The notes beneath the pieces were generated by a model, which was given only the letters and a program-made list of their open reading frames with translations, searched no databases and had not been told where the DNA came from. A stretch of DNA of 64,000 nucleotides, from contig CM114272.1 of assembly GCA_050084515.1 (NCBI GenBank), forward strand, positions 58,652,001-58,716,000, written 5' to 3'. This DNA comes from Blasia pusilla. Lineage: Eukaryota; Marchantiophyta; Marchantiopsida; Blasiales. A program made the position numbers and the translations under genes. Below are positions 10,524-22,114 of this stretch, piece after piece (within the stretch, counting starts at the first letter, position 1; every line of letters starts with the position of its first letter).

Positions 10524-11660
10524 AGATCAGCACCAGCTACAAGCAACCCCTCGGATCAAGGACAGCGCAACCTAACCGCTGGGCAGACGCAGAGAAAGGG
10601 AAGGGGAACCGAGACAGCACAGGAGCTCACATCACTGATGCTCATCATCTTGGCGAAGCAGGAGGCTCACACGAGCTTCTCGGCTGAGTCTCCACTCCTT
10701 TGGACTCGCTTCACTTCGTCCGGATTCCACTTACGTGCCCGCAGTTGCAGCGCGAGTCCAGCCCAAATACGAGGCTTGAATGACTGTGCAGAGAGAGAGG
10801 TGAGGGCAGAAGCGTCCGAGGTTTCGCGCAGCTGAAGGGTGGAGGTGGAGAGTGAAGTGGAGGGTTAAACATATGTCGGGAGAGTGAAGTATAAGAAGGC
10901 GACGAACAGACGGGAGAGAGGGAGGTAGGAATGGTAGGTACTGTGGTTGAGAGGGTGCACTGGGAGGGGCTACTGCGTTTTTGGAACGTGGTAGAGGCAA
11001 GCTGACTGCCAGTTACCGGAGGGAACCAACGGTCATGTAGGACCCACCGGATGGAGAGCGTGAATCCGATAGTACGAGAATATATCTGGTGGATCAGGGA
11101 AGTGACTAACTAGAACGTTCCTCACATCCGCTGTCGGGCCAAGTGTCAACGGTAAGAAAACTCTTCAGTTACGGATGTGCGCAATAAACGGGCAGTCGGT
11201 GCGGGCAGCACGGGAACAAATAGTACGGATCCAGGGCAGGTATGGTTGAGTACAATTTTGCTCGTTGTGAGATTACAACTTTACCTTCATCTACCATGAT
11301 CCGATCAACGGATTTCGTCCTCTTAATTCTCGATTAGTCTCGATTACGTACATCCTTGTTTTTTAGAGTAAATTAACTCATGGGCATGCTAACTAGAATT
11401 ATGTAGTCATGGACATACTTGTCAATATTATTTTTTCTAGTTTTATTTTATTGTGGGGTGCCAAAACAGGTAATGTGCACCTCCGGATCTATTTTGGAGG
11501 TCCAATGCCAATCCAGATTAATTAGTTCGCAGAGTTACGGAAAGTGAGGGATATACCTCACAACTATACCATCTTGCAAAATGGAAGACCTCGTAAAGTT
11601 AAAATAATTCGTCTCCATTTTACAATCAAGTACCCAAAGGACATCATGAAACTTACTTAA
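10524..11660. other. No gene recognised
   Basis: The stretch is GC-rich to about 11,250, then AT-rich. A long plus-strand open frame (10,203-10,835) has a composition expected from GC-rich non-coding DNA and no family resemblance. It may contain the HMA promoter. Confidence 0.35.
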
Positions 11661-11877
11661 GATTGTATGAGTCCTATCATGAAACCTATCCACATACTTA
11701 TGTATGTCCCTAAGAGTAACATGTTCGTACAGGCCCAAGTTCTCATCATCCACACCCGTACAAGGTTGCACATGGACAACGTTCGTGTCCGTGGACTAGG
11801 GATCGACACGTCCATGCGTGCGGAAGTTTCCAAGATGTGCACCCAGTCCCGCTCCGCCCCCAACGTAGACCCACACT

Positions 11878-12174
11878 CATGGTTGCATCAAAAAGGACAA
11901 GTTTGGACATATCCACAGATATGGATTGCAAAATGTGGGGCCCACACTTATAGTTCATGGTTGAAGGCACAGCAAGGGCAAGCGGGGCAATAAGAGGGGA
12001 TGGAGTGGAAGTGGAAAGAAGAAGATACGAGAAAGTGCGGATCACGAAGGTAAGTGAGGGGATGAGAAAGAAGGGAAATATGGGACCACATGGACAATTC
12101 CTTCTATAGGACGGACGTAAGTGCAAGGACATGCACATATCCGCGGACATGAACTTTGTCGAGATGCAACCTTG
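11878..12174 (+). mobile_element. hAT-type MITE, copy 1
   Basis: It starts CATGGTTGCATC and ends GATGCAACCTTG, so it has inverted ends of the form CAWGGTTGCA. The inside carries the family signature GGGGCCCACACTTATAG.. and ..GAAAGTGCGGATCACGAAGG. Flanks CCCACACT and CCTATGCT agree at 5 of 8 positions and differ only by transitions, as in a decayed 8-bp target duplication. Confidence 0.8.
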
Positions 12175-12536
12175 CCTATGCTCGACCAACCCGCACTCAA
12201 TCCAACAACCCATCATCCATTCTTCCCACCCATTATGCCCGGTGTAGGGCCCACACTAAGTCATAGAGGGTCCAAGGTAGGCCCACGTGGGCTATGGATC
12301 TTGTATATGCCTTGAAGCCCACCCTTTGTGGGCCTGCTATGTTTTAGGTAAGACAAGATCCACAACACATGTGGGCCTGCTATGTTTTAGGTATGATAAG
12401 ATCCACAACACATGTGGGCCTACTACGGGCTTTCTACGAACCACAACAAGCTCTTCATCGGCCTATTGTGGGCCTCTGCAAGTTAGGCGGGCTCAATGAG
12501 GGCCTGGTGAGGGCTCATAGCTTGCACACCCATTCG
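12175..12536 (+). repeat. Local repeats including a 43-bp tandem
   Basis: The segment GTGGGCCTGCTATGTTTTAG recurs at 12,328 and 12,371, and its start recurs at 12,414, a period of 43 bp. The surrounding sequence is rich in GTGGGCC and GGCCCAC words. No coding sequence was recognised. Confidence 0.8.
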
Positions 12537-12848
12537 CATGGTTGCCCAAAACTTCATAAGTCAAGACGGACAAGTTTGGACATATGTATGGACATGGATT
12601 GTAAAAGGTGGGGCCAACACTTAAAGTTCATGGTAGAAGGCAAGGCAAGGTTGGGCGGGGCAATGAGAGGGAGGGAGTAGAGGTGTGAGGAGGAAGAAAC
12701 GAGAAAGTGCGGATTACGAAGGCAAGTTGGGGGGATGACAAAGAAGGGGAAGATGGGGCCCACATGGATAAGTCAATCTATAAGACGAACATAAGTCCAC
12801 GAACATCGACATGTCGGCGGACACGGACTTTGTCCATATCTAACCTTG
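12537..12848 (+). mobile_element. hAT-type MITE, copy 2
   Basis: It starts CATGGTTGCCC and ends CATATCTAACCTTG, in the same orientation as copy 1. The inside again has GGGGCCAACACTTAAAG and GAAAGTGCGGATTACGAAGG. Flanks CCCATTCG and CTCATTTG agree at 6 of 8 positions with transitions only. Confidence 0.8.
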
Positions 12849-13420
12849 CTCATTTGACCCCTGCCTCCACCCATTCTTGTGTTCCAAGCCCGCACATGCG
12901 ATTGGGGTACCAAAAAAACCCGAATGGAGGACCCATTGGACTTATCTATCCCATGGATGGACAAGTCCATTTCTGTGCAATCTTACAACCGGACACGCGC
13001 TGCCCTACCCACAACGTATACCCAAGCTCGACCAACCTACATCCTAGATTCCCAATCCAATGATTCGTTGTTGGTTCTTGCCACTCGCTTATATGAGTAG
13101 AAGGGCGCCCCTTTGGTCAAATGTTAGGCCCGCATGATCTGCGTCAAGCCCACTTCGAGCCATTTGGGTCCTATATGGGCTCGACGTACACCAATATGGG
13201 CATGCGCAAGCTTGATGCAACCTAGGTACGGGCACATAGCCCACACACCCATTCGGTCCTTGCCCTACGCCCTTAATCCGAATGTGCACTTGTTCCTACG
13301 TCCTAAGTCCATGCGAGCAATTTGAGTACCAAAATAATTCACGTGGGAACCGGTTTGGCTTGTATGTCCCATGGATGGACGAATTCATTTCCGTACAAGC
13401 TTATATGAGACGCCCTAATA
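12849..13420 (+). repeat. Diverged direct repeat of about 115 bp
   Basis: The segments at about 12,884-12,999 and 13,304-13,415 share TTGRGTACCAAAA, a block ending TATCCCATGGATGGAC or TGTCCCATGGATGGAC, and a following CATTTC-GTRCAA. They also resemble the ends of the nearby MITEs. The 300 bp between them hold no recognisable gene. Confidence 0.6.
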
Positions 13421-14158
13421 CTCTTCACACTTATATGAGGACCTTTTGAAGTATTCTCATTTGCTAGGTGGCTCAAAAGAGCCTGATGGCAACTAATGTA
13501 ATTCAAATTACAACTAGTTGTCGAGAAATCAAGTATTGAAGAATTTTGCAACATTGACAAAGGCCTCACATCTAGCAAATAATTGTTTGTTGAGTTTAAT
13601 GGAAGCATCCAAATCATAATTTTTCACTTGCATCTTCGTCGCTAGAGTTGTCCAACCAAAAATTTTGTCATGTATAATTTTTGTCGCCAAAAACATATTA
13701 TCATAAATTTTCAAGGTCACGTTTTTTCTCCATGAAAAAACGTCATAGAGGTGTCACAATGGGACGTGCTCCTATGTTGATAATAGTCAAAGAAAAATAC
13801 TCATAAAGTGCAAGAATCATCCCATGTAAGCACAAGTACACCCATTTTCTTTCACCTAGTCGATATGTGTCCAACTCAAAAATCATCTTAAAAGGAAAGT
13901 TGTAGATTTTTTTTGGAAAGGGGATTGTAGTATAGATATCCAAAAAATTCAAGAGGGCATTGTATTGCCATGAGAGATACTCTTCCATTAAAAATGTCTA
14001 TCTATATTATAATAATCATCCTATATGCATAATAAGACAAACTAATGAAACAAATAGATAAAATAGCACCATATTTTACCTCTTCGGGAAGTGAAAGTCT
14101 TGAGGGAGGGGAAATGGTATTATTAGAAGAAATAATGAGATTATTGAATAGTTGAAAA
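13421..14158. other. No gene recognised
   Basis: AT-rich sequence with short open frames only. Nothing recognised. Confidence 0.4.
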
Positions 14159-14700
14159 CTAGTATAATGCCCGTGCTATGCATGGGTGAAAATCACGCGT
14201 GAGAAAGATATCTCGTTTTTTAATTTAAGTTCAACTATTTTGTTATGTTAATTTAGCTCTTTGGTACACGCGTCATCACGAGAGAAAGCCAAAATATATA
14301 TGTGTCATCATCAGAGGAAGAGGACCTCAAACCCCATCCTCTTTTAATCATAGAGATCGGAGTGGGATATTTAGCAAGAACAAAAGGGTCAAAATCATGG
14401 GTTAACATTAATTTTCTTAATAATTTTTCATTAATTTAGATAGCACGAGCATGTTAATTCATAAATAAGGAGTGTAATTGCTTTGCATGGGTGAAAATCA
14501 CGTGTGAGAAAAGCATCTCCTTCTTTTATTTAGGTTCAATTGTTTCGATTATGTTAATTTAGACATGTGTCATCACGGGAAGAGATAAAAATATATATGT
14601 GTCATCACGGGAGGAAGGGATCCTTAAACCCAACCTCTTAGTATCTAGAATACCGCCGGCGCAATGCACGGGAAATTTCACTTAACTTCTTAAGTTACAC
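14159..14700 (-). mobile_element. Helitron 3' ends in tandem (minus orientation)
   Basis: On the minus strand a unit ends CCCATGCATAGCACGGGCATTATACTAG at 14,159, i.e. an imperfect GC-rich hairpin followed by CTAG and then T, the Helitron 3' signature. A diverged second unit starts about 305 bp on (TGCATGGGTGAAAATCAC recurs at 14,484). A third end, with hairpin CCCGTGCATTGCGCCGGCGG and CTAG, is at 14,645. I could not place the matching 5' TC end, and no Rep/helicase coding was seen, so it is non-autonomous. Confidence 0.65.
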
Positions 14701-16998
14701 ATGTTAAGACTTCGGGTGCTTATATGACACGTGTCAACACCATAAGAGAAAAAAATGTAATTATCCGTGAAAAGATCTCGAAACCCCATCCTCTTTTAGT
14801 AATATGAATTAAAATGAAAAAATATAATTTACGACAGAGAATTAAAATGGTGTATTAAGAAATGTACAACGAAAACGCAAATACGTAATAGACTCATAAA
14901 AGGGGCGGTAAATAGAGTAATTGCATATCTATTTATTTCGTATAATGAGAAAGAATGTGATATTAAGGCGATGAGTCGTTGGATTTCGTTAGCCGTTTTC
15001 ACTCGCGTTTCATTGATTTCCGGAACTCCCATGCGATGTACGTACGAACGTATGCATGCATGGTATGGGACTCTGAGTGGCGGATCACCTTCTCCCTTGC
15101 AGCTTACTTCGGACAAAATGCAATTGTTACGTGGGCCCCACTACTGTGTCCAGTCCTCTCGAGACACGTGCACCTGACGCCGACACGACACAGTGGAACC
15201 ACCTTCCGCCCTTGGCTGTGGGAGAGACGGCAGCCCCTTCCTCTTTGGGAAGTCGGGACGGGACCCGCCTTGCAGTTTAGTGATTGAAGCAATCATAGCA
15301 CACGCTCCGTCCACGGAAAACTTAAAACCTTTGCCTTTTTTCCTTCCAGAACACCAAACAACACAACAAATTTTAGAGAACGGTACAGGGTCCCACCGGA
15401 TGACGATCCCTGGTCGTTACTGGAAGGACGACGGCATTCAGCCGTAAGAAACTCCTCCCCAGAGGATTTTCGCCTACCCTGAGACACGAAAGAGCTATAG
15501 GTGTTCTTTTTCCGTGCGCATTATCCTCTTGTCTCGAGTTTGAGCAGCTTTTTCTTCTTTTCTTTCATTATCGATGTTTCCCAATAAAATAATGTCTCTA
15601 CCCTGTAACATTGATTTCCAGCGTATCTACGCATCAGAGATACTAGTTAGCATGTCGTGCTAAACATAACAAATATTTCGTATTAGACCCCATTATTTAT
15701 TTAAGTCCCATTAGGAGAATACAATCAAAGAACACAATCCCTTCCTATCTTGAAAAAGAACATAACTTCCCATGAGAGATACTGCATGCATATTTTCCTC
15801 CAAGTCACAATTTTTTGTTTATTTTTTTATATTATGGATCGGATATAAATCAAGCAGATGTTTTTATTTTGTCTTATTTTATTATTTTGTCGTATTTTGT
15901 ATGTGGGGTTTTCAATAATAATATAGATAAAATGTGAGATAAATATATCTTCTTTTGATTTTTTTATTTATTTTTGATTATTTTCTTTTTTCGGTCCCTA
16001 CATGTTAAGAAACTCCTCCCCATGTAATTTTTGCCTATCCTAAGGCACAAAAGAGTTACCTTTTTTTTTCAAGCTCTCGTGTGGTTAAAGGTTTTGTATT
16101 AGAAAGATATTTTTTATCCATGAGAAGTTAATTGGATTCGTGTGACATTACTTATCAAATTCGCCTCACAGTATTTATTGGATTCGTGTGACCTTATTTT
16201 TTCATCTTCAAGAAAGTTCGTGTGACCCTAATTGAAGATTCGTGTGATTTAGTTGTTTGTGTCATTCTAATCTCGCCAATTAGATACGAACATGAATTTC
16301 ATTGGATATAAACTTTAATTTTATAGGTTTGTGTGTACTTGTATTAAAATTTTGTATCCATTCACACATTTTTTACCTTGATCTGAATCCCATCCCAGTC
16401 CCTCTAGATAAAGGGCCATGAAGTGGTTTTAGGGTCGTAAAATGTTTGTCTTTCCGGCTTAAAGAGTTTTTCCCATTTTTCCCAATTTCTCTTATGGAAA
16501 TTTTTCAAAATGAAAGAAAAAATATTCCATTTCATCATTGGTATTAATAACATTATTTGTGTAAGCACATAACAAGATTAAACTCTAAATATTCCCGGAA
16601 TTCCCCTTTCTATTGGATTCTCAACTAAGATACATTATTGCCAACGCTCAATTTGGATAAAGTACTTATGATATTAGTATTTTGGTTTCATGGCACTTGT
16701 TAGGTAAGAGGGATGGAAATGAAAAATTGTAACGAAAAGACATGGAAATTTTATATTTGGTTACTTACAATAAAATATTTCCAAACATGGAAATAGGATT
16801 TGAAAATATACCCCCTCAGATGTTCCAAACTAAATATTATAAGATATGAAAATTTGAGTGAGGAACCATCCATATTCTCATTCTTGGCCGGATTTTTATT
16901 GCAAGATAATGAGTCTAGTGAGAAGATCGCAAATAGAGACACTGTCATATGGAGAGACATTGATGACATGAGCATACATACAACGTTACTAGGTGCAA
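14701..16998. other. Intergenic, no gene recognised
   Basis: A GC-richer patch lies at 15,100-15,500, otherwise the sequence is strongly AT-rich. A motif of about 50 bp starting TAAGAAACTCCTCCCCA occurs at 15,445 and again, diverged, at 16,009. The word ATTCGTGTGA/C recurs about four times between 16,135 and 16,260. Neither points to a gene. Confidence 0.4.
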
Positions 16999-17003
16999 TA
17001 GGT

Positions 17004-17315
17004 GTGGAAAACTGCTAAACAAGCATAATTGGTGGAAAGCGGCTTTCACACACACACACCACCATGGAGAACGAAATTTGCAATGAGAGAATGAGTGGAG
17101 GCTGGTCCTCTTCTCAATTATATAGGGTATGTACAAGCAACCCTAACCCTACCCTTAACCATAGTCTCGAGTTAGCCTAACTTTGATTAACTAACCCTAG
17201 TTAAGATAATCGTGCTTAACTGACTAACCAAGATTAAACTTCCCTACTTCGTGTGAGTGCCAAATTGTAATAGTTCAGGTGTCTTATGAGCTTGACTGTA
17301 ACTCAATCTTCAAAA
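17004..17315 (-). repeat. 3' LTR of the copia element
   Basis: On the plus strand it begins TGTGGAAAACTGCTAAACAA. It contains a CA microsatellite and a telomere-like ACCCTAACCCTACCCTTAACC stretch, and ends CAATCTTCAAAA. It matches the right-hand LTR along its whole length. Confidence 0.9.
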
Positions 17316-17330
17316 CTCCCCCTCAAGCTC
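17313..17330 (-). promoter_or_regulatory. Polypurine tract of the copia element
   Basis: On the minus strand GAGCTTGAGGGGGAGTTT abuts the 3' LTR. This is the expected site for priming of plus-strand DNA. Confidence 0.8.
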
Positions 17331-17668
17331 ATATCGATATCTCTAACGCCTAAATCCTTTCTAAACATCTCAAACTTATTTCTAGACAATGCCTTTGTAA
17401 AGATGTCAACAATTTGTTGATCTGTATCTATATACACAAGATCAATTTCTCCTGCAATCACTTTCTCTCTGATAAAATGATAGTGCACCTCAACATGTTT
17501 TGTACGAGCATGAGACACAAGGTTATTAGCAAGATTGATGCTACTAATATTGTATGCATATATTACACTAGGTCCTAAGTTACTAACACCAATCTCAACA
17601 AGTAATCGATGAAGCCACACCGCCTCATATGCTGCATTGGTTGCTCCTCTATACTCATCCTCTGTCAA
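17316..17668 (-). pseudogene. copia RNase H, C-terminal part
   Basis: The minus strand reads TEDEYRGATNAAYEAVWLHR.., then a degenerate version of the DN catalytic position (YAYNISSINLANN), HARTKHVEVHYHFIREKV and an IFTKALSR end. That is the RNase H tail of copia Pol. Its N-terminal half is not upstream on this strand but lies inverted at about 17,686-17,986. Confidence 0.85.
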
Positions 17669-17685
17669 AGATAAAGCAACTGTAG

Positions 17686-17986
17686 AAGTTTGATCTATCT
17701 AACTATAACCAAACCAGATTTGAGCTATGTTATTGGCATAGTGAGCCAGTTTATGCAAGCACCTTGAAAACCTCTCCTTGATGTTGTGAGGAGGATTATG
17801 CGGTACGTGAAATTCTCTACTCAATTCGGGCTTCCGTTTGAACCTTCTCTAAGTTTTTAATTACATGGATTGACAGATGTTGATTGGGCAGGAAGCGTGT
17901 CTGATCGACACTCAATATCTGGTTATTCATTTACTTTGGGAAGCGCAGCTATAAGTTGGGCTTTAAAGAAGCAACAACATGTGCCT
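17686..17986 (+). other. Inverted RT-RNase H segment inside the copia element
   Basis: In a minus-strand element, this block of about 300 bp reads on the plus strand: SLIYLTITKPDLSYVIGIVS, RRIMRYVK, then LTDVDWAGSVSDRHSISGYS and AAISWALKKQQ, with two in-frame stops. The minus-strand copia reading stops at NSNMYR on one side and restarts at TVALSLTEDEYRG on the other. These are the residues that normally flank this block, so it has been flipped in place with little or no loss. Confidence 0.85.
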
Positions 17987-17989
17987 GTA

Positions 17990-18880
17990 CATATTAGAAT
18001 TTGCGAGCAGCTCTCCTTCATCCACTCTTAGCTTCACGCTCTGGTCCAACGGTGTAGAGATTGGCTTACAAGCTGTCATACCATATTTTGAAAGCATATG
18101 AAGAGCATATTATCGTTGTAGTAACCACATGCTCTCTCCAACCTTGATAAACTCAATACCAAGGAAGTACTTGAGTTCTCCCAAGTCCTTCATATCAAAT
18201 TCTACTTATAACTTAAGCTTCACTTGTTGTATCATTTCTTCAGTACTCCCAGTAATCAAGCGATCGTCAACATACAACACAATGAGAACTATATGATCTT
18301 GTCCTCTCAAGACATATAACGAGGAGTCATAAGCACATACCTTAAAACCCAACTCTTGTAGGATGTATGTAATCTTGCCATACCAAGCTCTTGGAGCTTG
18401 TTTGAGCCCGTATAGAGCTTTCTTCAACCTGCATACGCGAAATGGAAACTAGGGATGCTCGTATCCAGGTGGTTGAGTCATATATACCTCCTCGTATAGA
18501 TCTCCATTCAAGAAGGCATTCTTGACGTCCATGTGATGTGATCTCCTCTTCTTACTTACTACAACTGCAACCACTGTTCTCGTAGTCGCCATCTTTGCAA
18601 CAAGGCTAAATGTTTCCTCATAATTGATATCATATTGTTGTGCATAGCCCTTAGCCACCAATCTCGCTTTGTATCTGTTAATTGTACCATCTTGATTGCG
18701 CTTGATTTTGTAAACCCATTTGCAACCAAAAGCTTCCTTACCGGAAGGTATATCAACCAACTCCCATGTTTGTTGATGTCTTAATGCAACAAGTTCTTCC
18801 TCCATAGCTTCAATCCATTCGGCTTTACTCGTAGCTTCTTCAAAACAACTCGGCTCCTGCTCTTGAAGGGTAGTCATCAT
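17990..18880 (-). pseudogene. copia reverse transcriptase
   Basis: The reading starts EATSKAEWIEAMEEELVALR and passes FGCKWVYKIKRNQDG, HHMDVKNAFLNGDLYEEVYM, KKALYGLKQAPRAWY and the catalytic box VLYVDDRL, then MKDLGELKYFLGIEF. The aspartates of the active site are kept (MDVKNAF and YVDD). There are stops near 18,205 and 18,110 and a frame change near 18,430-18,449. Confidence 0.9.
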
Positions 18881-18964
18881 ATATGCATGATGTGTCGCAA
18901 GGAAACCTTCATTTATGAATCTATGAACTGGATGTGTAACTCTACTTGATCTACGAAGTTGTTG

Positions 18965-19775
18965 TTAAGAGGTAGATTCCTCTGACATCTCACTCGAGCT
19001 CTGACTAGTGTTAACAGACTGAATATGTACTCTTTCCGTCCCTTGACTCACATATTTAACGGATGAATCTAGGACCTCTCCTAATCTTGCACTAGTACTT
19101 GGGGAAGTTGAAGACAATATCTGTTGGTTTATAGTCATATTCTCCCCCTCAAAAGACAAGTTTAGAGGTGGAATAGGCTCAAATGGAGCATACCATGACT
19201 TTAGCTCATCAAAGATAACATCCCGACTAATAATAAGATGCCTAGAAGATGGAATGTAGCACCTATACCCCTTAGTTCCATCAACATAGCTAATGAAGAT
19301 ACATCTTTGGGACTTGGGGTCTAATTTCTGACGTCTCTCAGAAGGAACATGAGCATAACAGATACAGCCAAATACTTTCAAGAAGGAAAAATCAGGTTTA
19401 CTTCCTACGAAGACTTCGAATGGAGTTTTATCATGAACTCCTGCTATTGGAGTTCGGTTGATTAAGAAGACTGCACATGCTATAGCCTCTGCCCAATATA
19501 TCTTAGGCATGTTCTTCTCATTTAGCACAGCTCATGCCACTTCAGCAATATGTCAATTTTTCCTCTCATCCACTCCATTATTTTGTGGAATCTAACGGTA
19601 AGTCACTTGACGTTGGCATCTGACGTAAATAGTCATCAAATTCTGTTGAAAGATACTCTCCTCCTCCATCACAATGCAATTTCAGAATGTGTTGTCTAGT
19701 CTGCTTCTCTACTAGAACTCTGAATGTTTGGAACATTGAGAATACCTCTGCTTGGCTTTCAAAAAGTATACCCAT
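18965..19775 (-). pseudogene. copia integrase, central and C-terminal part
   Basis: The segment 19,578-19,775 has KLHCDGGGEYLSTEFDDYLR, holding the second catalytic Asp. The segment 18,965-19,528 has KIYWAEAIACAVFLINRTP, FGCICYAHVPSERRQKLDPK and FISYVDGTKGYRCY. The piece around the catalytic Glu (19,528-19,578) is broken by stops and a frame change. Confidence 0.88.
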
Positions 19776-19813
19776 ATATACCTGGAGAAGTCATCAATAA
19801 ATGAAACAAAGTA

Positions 19814-20182
19814 CTAGCAACCACTAAGGCTATGTTGTGATGTTGTCCACACATCACTGTGGATCAACTCCAATATCTTGGATGCTCTTCTACCTTGCTT
19901 TGGAAAAGGAAATCTAGCTTGTTTTCCAAATTGGCAAGCAGGACATACCTCTAATGTAGCAAGACTCGCTAATTTAGGAAGTCCTATTACTATATTAGAT
20001 GATGAAAGACTCTGTAATCTTTGAAGATTCATATATCCAATTCTTTTATGCCACACATTTAGATCTGTGACTTGTTGGCCGGTTTGACCATATAGTGATG
20101 TTTGAATCTCTGGCATAGAAACATCTAATTTGAAGATTCTGCCAGATCTAGTTCCTTTGGCTATCGTAGTATGGTCATCCAT
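19814..20182 (-). pseudogene. copia GAG-pre-integrase and start of integrase
   Basis: Zinc-binding H-C-C residues are visible in WHKRIGYMNLQRLQSLSS and VCPACQFGKQARFPFPKQ. The first catalytic Asp is in ELIHSDVW. The frame ends at a stop at 19,814 and integrase resumes at 19,775. Confidence 0.88.
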
Positions 20183-20277
20183 TTTTCAATGAAACAACCA
20201 TCTGCATTAAACTTCACTTGATAGCCCTATTCTACTATATGTCCTACAGAGATCAGATTTCTTACAATGGTAGGAAC

Positions 20278-20508
20278 CTAAAGAATACTTCCAAGAGTAC
20301 AAAGACCATCTGATGCTATTGGAACTTTATCGGTATACGTGATATGATGTTGAGTGTTATCTCTTGTGAGCACAATTGTAGGACCTTTCACCGGCTCCAA
20401 ACTACTGAACCATTTTTCTTGTGAGGTCATATGATTTGATGCACCGGAGTCAATATACCAATGTGCTTTCGAGTCTTTCTTGACCATTGCTCCCATATGA
20501 TGAGTCAT
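20278..20508 (-). pseudogene. copia protease
   Basis: The motif HWYIDSGASNHMT is the copia aspartic protease active site. The frame differs from that of the gag segment just upstream, and stops lie between here and the pre-integrase segment. Confidence 0.88.
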
Positions 20509-21230
20509 GACTCTGGTGCTCCGTTTGTGAATGTTGTTGTTCTTGGTACTGCTCTTGGTGTTGTTGCTCCATATAGTTTTGTTGTTGTAAGGCTACTTTT
20601 CTCATATTTTGCCTTCTTCTTGAAGCAAAACTTTGCATAGTGACCCTTTATCCCACAGTAATTGCAAGATCTGGGGACCCTCTGCTGTTGACCTCGATCC
20701 CAACGGTTTTCACCATCACCACCATGTGATTGTGTCTGGTACTGGTTCATAGTTGATTAGGTGACGTTATATTGAGTGCCTCTTCCTCCATATGCTTGAT
20801 ATCCACCACGACCATGGAAGTTTTTGCCACGACCCCTGCCTATGTTTGATCCATAACTTGCAAATAGCGCACTCTCTTGCAGACTAGACGAGCTATCGTT
20901 GCCTACTAGGCGTATCTCTTCACTGATCAACAGAGGAACTAACTCTTGAAAGATTTGATACTTCTCTCTCACAAAGATAGAGGTCTCAAAGGACTTATAA
21001 TCCTTTGGAAGGCCTTGGAGAGTGAATAAGATCAGATCATCATCTTCTACTCTCACTCCAATGCTATTCAAATGATCAACAATATGTCTGATCCTCAAAA
21101 TATAATCATTGATGCTCTGCGATCCTTTCCTCACTTCCTTCAATTTATGTTTCAATTGAAGCTTTATGGCCTTTGTAGATGTCTGGAATAGCTTTTCCAA
21201 TGCATCCCTGGTGTCCTTCGGAGGAGACAT
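20505..21230 (-). pseudogene. copia gag with zinc knuckle
   Basis: The first part (21,230-20,757) is a UBN2-type gag (SINDYILRIRHIVDHLNSIG.. and a Gly/Arg-rich end). After an in-frame TAA the same frame continues into CNYCGIKGHYAKFC, a CCHC zinc knuckle. Confidence 0.88.
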
Positions 21231-21790
21231 TGTAATTCTGCTTGTCTAGCTTCTCGCCTGTGATTGCTATTGAGGAATACTCCATGATAAACGATTTCAC
21301 TCACAAAAACCATAATTTTAGGCTTTCTACTGCTTTAATTGAAGCATAGACCACTCCTACACAGAAATCGACCTGAAATTTGCCAAAATTGATCAACTAT
21401 ATGAAAGAACTAGTCAAAATTGGCCTGTAAAGAGCAAAATGCACAACTTTTCTTCACCAATTCCACTTTCCTACACTGGAATTGCTGCTATAGAAGCTCA
21501 GAGTGTCAGAATTGAGCAATTTTGGGTGCGTTGGAAAGCTCTCAAAAATCTCTACAAGACGGCTAGAAGCAACCTTTGGCATCATTCTATCCAGAGCGGA
21601 CCCTGACGGCTGAATTGATCGGGAAAGCCCTAAAAAATGCCTCCAAAGTTTTCTCACCATCAAATCTCCACCTGAAATCTGCACCCACTGAGCTCTGAAT
21701 AAAATTTCCTTCTCCCAAAATGAAATCGTGCCTTCTCTTGCCTCTCTTCTCTCTTCAAACACGTAGGATTTCAAGTAATGTTCTCCTTCC

Positions 21791-21802
21791 GCTTTGATAT
21801 CA
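21791..21802 (-). promoter_or_regulatory. Primer-binding site of the copia element
   Basis: On the minus strand TGATATCAAAGC follows directly after the LTR end TTTTCCACA. It differs at two positions from TGGTATCAGAGC, the plant initiator-Met tRNA complement used by many copia elements. Confidence 0.85.
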
Positions 21803-22114
21803 TGTGGAAAACTGCTAAACAAGCATAATTGGTGGAAAACGGCTTTCACACACACACACCACCATGGAGAACAAAATTTGCAATGAGAGAATGAGTGGAG
21901 GCTGATCCTCTTCTCAATTATATTGGGTATGTACAAGCAACCCTAACCCTACCCTTAACCATAGTCTTGAGTTAGCCTAATTGTGATTAACTAACCCTAG
22001 TTAAGATAACGGTGTTTAACTGACTAACCAAGATTAAGCTTCCCTACTTCGTGTGAGTGCCAAATGTAACAGTTCAGGTGTCTCATGAGCTTGAATGTAA
22101 CTCAATCTTCAATA
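21803..22114 (-). repeat. 5' LTR of the copia element
   Basis: It matches 17,004-17,315 along its length, with the same TGTGGAAAACTGC start (plus strand) and CAATCTTCAATA end. Confidence 0.9.

Noticed and set aside
10203-10835. 210-codon plus-strand ORF
   Set aside because: Low-complexity, basic composition, overlaps a 46-bp tandem repeat, and lies opposite the likely upstream region of the HMA gene. It looks like a chance frame in GC-rich DNA.
12121-13325. Several open frames on both strands among the repeats
   Set aside because: They run across MITE and tandem repeat boundaries, so they are side effects of repeat composition.
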